A DNA stretch of 64,000 nt from the NCBI GenBank assembly GCA_017303395.1, contig JAFLBN010000008.1:62001-126000 (forward strand). Direction: 5' to 3'. The position numbers were made by a program, and so were the translations under genes. The notes under the pieces were generated by a model. The model worked only from the letters and a program-made list of their open reading frames with translations. It made no database searches and was not told the origin of the DNA. Each line of letters begins with the position of its first letter. The stretch's first letter is position 1. Below, in pieces: positions 61,773-64,000 of this stretch. The DNA comes from Chitinophagales bacterium (lineage in GTDB: Bacteria; Bacteroidota; Bacteroidia; Chitinophagales; Chitinophagaceae).

Positions 61773-62045
61773 TTAAGCTTGGTTAGCAGGCTTTTTCATG
61801 ATAGCATATACTTCTATCGCAAAGCCCAAAAGTATCAGCAGTGGCGCAACAGTGATGCGTGTTGTGCTATAAACTTCGTCGTAGTTGAATTTGTGAGGGT
61901 CAGGGCTTTTACCACCGGACATCAGCATGAAGCCGATAAGTATTACAACAACACCTGCAATCATCCACATATAATTGCCTTTGTCAAACAGGAAAGTCTG
62001 ATTGCCTTTAGGTGTTAAATCTTTTGTTGTTTTAGTTATTGCCAT
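61773..62045 (-). CDS. DUF3098 family membrane protein
   Basis: A 90-residue protein of DUF3098, a small Bacteroidota family. It has two hydrophobic segments, at about residues 26-43 (WMIAGVVVILIGFMLMSG) and 63-83 (TVAPLLILLGFAIEVYAIM), and a short cytoplasmic N-terminus. The function is unknown, but in this phylum it is usually found directly downstream of ftsX, as here (26-base gap), so a link to cell division or envelope assembly is possible (neighbourhood is general knowledge; role is inferred). Confidence 0.8.
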   Translation of the reverse strand: MAITKTTKDLTPKGNQTFLFDKGNYMWMIAGVVVILIGFMLMSGGKSPDPHKFNYDEVYSTTRITVAPLLILLGFAIEVYAIMKKPANQA

Positions 62046-62070
62046 AGCTTACAATATTAGGAAAGAATTT

Positions 62071-62928
62071 TTAATAAAGGTCGTCAACATGCATTTTTAA
62101 ATACTTCACTACAGAGCGGTGCGTGCTCAGCAGCGATATCAGTACACCCAGTACTATCATACCGAATATCAGCGTGAACAGCAGCGCTGGCTCACGAAGT
62201 GCTTTGATTGGCGGGAACTGGCTCTCAGCAAATGAGATTACCAACCACAGCCCAATAGCAGATATGATACCGCTTATCAAACCATTCAGTACGGCACGTT
62301 TATCAAACGGGCGAGAGATGAAGTAGCGTGTAGCGCCCACCATTTGCATAGTCTTAATCAGGAAGCGGTTGCTGAACATGGCAAGGCGCACGGTATTGTC
62401 TATCAGTATAGCTACCACTATAAACAGCAGCAGCGATATGCCACCCAGTATTAGTCCTATCTTTCTGAAATTACTGTTGATATTATCTACAATTGTATTC
62501 GGATAAGCAACATCGCGCACAATATTGCTCTGCATTGCAAACGCTCTGATTTTTGCCAGGCTGTCCTTGTTTACGTATGCCGAATGCAGATTGAGCGATA
62601 TAGATGCATATAGCGGGTTAAAGTCCAGCAGCTCAGAAAAATCTTCACCACCTTCCTCAAAAAACTTTTTCGCAGCTTCTTCTTTGGTAATGATGGTAGC
62701 CTTTTTGGTAAAAGGCTGATTGTCCAGAATCATTTTCATTTTCTGGATGTTTTCTGTACGGGTATTATCGTGCAGTATCACATCTACCTGTATATCTTCT
62801 TTAAATACACGGCTCAGCGCACGCCCGTTTATCATCAGCCAACCCAGGTTGCCCAGCAGGAATAATACCAGTGAGATACCTATGATGGCATATATATATG
62901 ATGGTTTTGCTTTTTTTACGGCAGACAT
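62071..62928 (-). CDS. ftsX: Cell-division ABC transporter permease FtsX
   Basis: A 285-residue membrane protein with the FtsX layout: a first membrane segment at residues 10-33, an extracytoplasmic loop of about 130 residues with the conserved ITKEEAAKKF, then three membrane segments near 157-179, 212-232 and 245-270, and a short cytoplasmic C-terminus. With FtsE it relays ATP hydrolysis to peptidoglycan hydrolases at the septum. The FtsE gene is not adjacent, which is common in Bacteroidota. The glucosaminidase with LysM repeats at 10333 is a possible but unproven partner. It starts on ATG at 62928. Confidence 0.9.
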   Translation of the reverse strand: MSAVKKAKPSYIYAIIGISLVLFLLGNLGWLMINGRALSRVFKEDIQVDVILHDNTRTENIQKMKMILDNQPFTKKATIITKEEAAKKFFEEGGEDFSELLDFNPLYASISLNLHSAYVNKDSLAKIRAFAMQSNIVRDVAYPNTIVDNINSNFRKIGLILGGISLLLFIVVAILIDNTVRLAMFSNRFLIKTMQMVGATRYFISRPFDKRAVLNGLISGIISAIGLWLVISFAESQFPPIKALREPALLFTLIFGMIVLGVLISLLSTHRSVVKYLKMHVDDLY

Positions 62929-62945
62929 TCAATTTCCTTATCGCT

Positions 62946-62953
62946 CAAAAATA
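62946..62953 (-). promoter_or_regulatory. Putative -7 box for ftsX
   Basis: On the minus strand this reads TATTTTTG, an exact TAnnTTTG match, 17 bases upstream of the ftsX ATG. The nearest TTTG is about 25 bases further upstream rather than 19, so the -33 part is weak. Confidence 0.4.
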
Positions 62954-63079
62954 TAAAAATAAGGCAGAAAACGGGGTGCAAATACCTATTTTACTATGCA
63001 TTTAACAATTTCATTTATGTCGTTGCGTTATATACCAAACCAACATTTATCTATTTTAGCCAACGAATCAACTTAACAC

Positions 63080-64000
63080 ATGCAGGATTTAACCCATTTC
63101 TTTGCCAACAGGCATTTTATTGAAACCAAACCAACAGGTACTTACCAGTCTATGCAGCTGGGGGCCAACATACAATTTGCTACGCTGGACAATTTTGACT
63201 GGGACGATGCAGAGATAGTGATTATTGGTTGCGGCGAGCAAAGAGGTGAGAATGAAGAACTTGGCTATAGCAACGGGCCCGATGCCATTCGCGAGGAATT
63301 GTATAAAATGTTCTCCTGGCACCCTGCTGTAAAAATTACCGATGCAGGCAATATTCTGGAAGGTGCAGGCCTTGGCGATTCGCGCGCGGCATTGCGTACT
63401 GTATTGCACGAGTTGGAACAAGCAGGTAAAACAGTTATAGTACTCGGCGGTTCTCACGACCTTACGTTGCAGCAATACGAAGCATTCAAGAAGTCTGAAA
63501 AGATGATTAATGCTACGGTGGCAGATATGCTGATAGATCTTGATGAGGAAGAAGCAGTAACATCGCGCAGCTTCCTGATGGATATGCTGACAGGGCAGCC
63601 CAACTTCATAACACACTACAGCCACATTGGTTTCCAGAGCTATTATGCGCACCCGCGTATGCTGGAAACACTAGATAAACTCCGTTTCGATTTCTTCCGC
63701 CTGGGTAAGGTGCGCGAGCATTTTGAAGATGTGGAACCTGTGCTGCGCAACAGCCACATGTTCAGCTTCGATATGTCTGCTATAAGGTATAGCGACGCAC
63801 CTGTAAATGTAAACGGTTCACCGAACGGCTTTACAGGCGATGAGGCTTGCATACTGACGCGCTATGCGGGTATGGGTACCAACCTCAGTTCATTTGGCAT
63901 CTATGGCTACGACCCTAAGCATGATGTACACAATATGACAGCCAAACTCATATCGCAGATGATATGGTATTTTATAGATGGCTATCTGGTGCGCAAGTCT
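63080..64000 (+). CDS. Arginase/formimidoylglutamase-family hydrolase (5' part, runs off right edge)
   Basis: An open frame of 307 codons from ATG 63080 to the window edge with no stop. It belongs to the ureohydrolase (arginase/agmatinase/formimidoylglutamase) superfamily. Visible are IIGCGEQRGENEELGYSNGPDAIREELY (N-terminal family start, given in part), VIVLGGSHDLT with the first metal-binding His, and FSFDMSAIRYSDAP at the later metal site. The middle motif, usually DAHxD, is replaced here by MLIDLDEEE. This variant occurs in Bacteroidota members annotated as formimidoylglutamase; the exact substrate is uncertain. It is divergent from ftsX with 151 bases between them that show no other gene. 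Confidence 0.85.
   Translation, partial: MQDLTHFFANRHFIETKPTGTYQSMQLGANIQFATLDNFDWDDAEIVIIGCGEQRGENEELGYSNGPDAIREELYKMFSWHPAVKITDAGNILEGAGLGDSRAALRTVLHELEQAGKTVIVLGGSHDLTLQQYEAFKKSEKMINATVADMLIDLDEEEAVTSRSFLMDMLTGQPNFITHYSHIGFQSYYAHPRMLETLDKLRFDFFRLGKVREHFEDVEPVLRNSHMFSFDMSAIRYSDAPVNVNGSPNGFTGDEACILTRYAGMGTNLSSFGIYGYDPKHDVHNMTAKLISQMIWYFIDGYLVRKS

Overview
The window looks like a chromosomal segment from the phylum Bacteroidota, most likely the order Chitinophagales (the order is inferred). The evidence is a set of promoters matching the Bacteroidota form TTTG-N19-21-TAnnTTTG, futalosine-route menaquinone genes (mqnB, mqnD), a DUF3276 protein, a DUF3098 protein beside ftsX, and small outer-membrane barrel proteins. 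I see no insertion sequence, prophage, integrase or CRISPR array.

Bases 1 to about 19,200 are mainly housekeeping. They hold the 5' part of dxs (minus strand), a CPBP membrane protease, cdsA and psd (phospholipid synthesis), a tiny Cys/Lys-rich exported peptide, a methyltransferase, a GlcD-like FAD oxidase, a barrel protein, a sodium:solute symporter, a LOG-family hydrolase, an O-methyltransferase, a glucosaminidase with LysM repeats, hpt, mqnD, tRNA-Pro(GGG), a large RluA-type pseudouridine synthase, folE-queD, mqnB, the DUF3276 gene and a second barrel protein.

Bases 19,385 to 61,699 form one very large surface-polysaccharide locus. The outer-membrane exporter gene (wza-like) is divergent from a run of about 37 co-directional, mostly touching or overlapping genes that starts with a Wzc-type tyrosine kinase. 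The run encodes GDP-fucose synthesis (gmd, fcl), an ABC exporter (wzm, wzt), two tandem QdtA/FdtA-type sugar ketoisomerases, a PhaJ-like enoyl-CoA hydratase with a hexapeptide acyltransferase, two WbpG-type amidotransferases with one HisF-like partner, a Gfo/Idh dehydrogenase, an N-formyltransferase, a second hexapeptide acetyltransferase, two DegT-type aminotransferases, an aldo/keto reductase paired with a GMC-type flavoprotein, a carbamoyltransferase, an asparagine-synthase-like amidotransferase, a Wzy-like polymerase, about fifteen glycosyltransferases, and an initiating PglC-type transferase followed by PglD- and PglE-like genes. The predicted product is a long, heavily modified heteropolysaccharide. 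It should start on a bacillosamine-type sugar, contain L-fucose and amino sugars with acyl, formyl or amidino groups, and carry carbamoyl groups. No Wzx flippase, HisH, PglF/WbpM dehydratase, RmlA/RmlB or UDP-GlcNAc 6-dehydrogenase is visible, so the locus must use functions encoded elsewhere.

Bases 61,721 to 64,000 return to core genes: a strong stem-loop, DUF3098 and ftsX on the minus strand, and the start of an arginase/formimidoylglutamase-family gene running off the right edge.

The most unusual points are the PhaJ-like hydratase set between sugar ketoisomerases and an acyltransferase, the duplicated WbpG with a catalytically altered HisF and no HisH, the Gly-Tyr repeat tail of the Wzc kinase, and the coexistence of an ABC exporter with a Wzy polymerase but no flippase.
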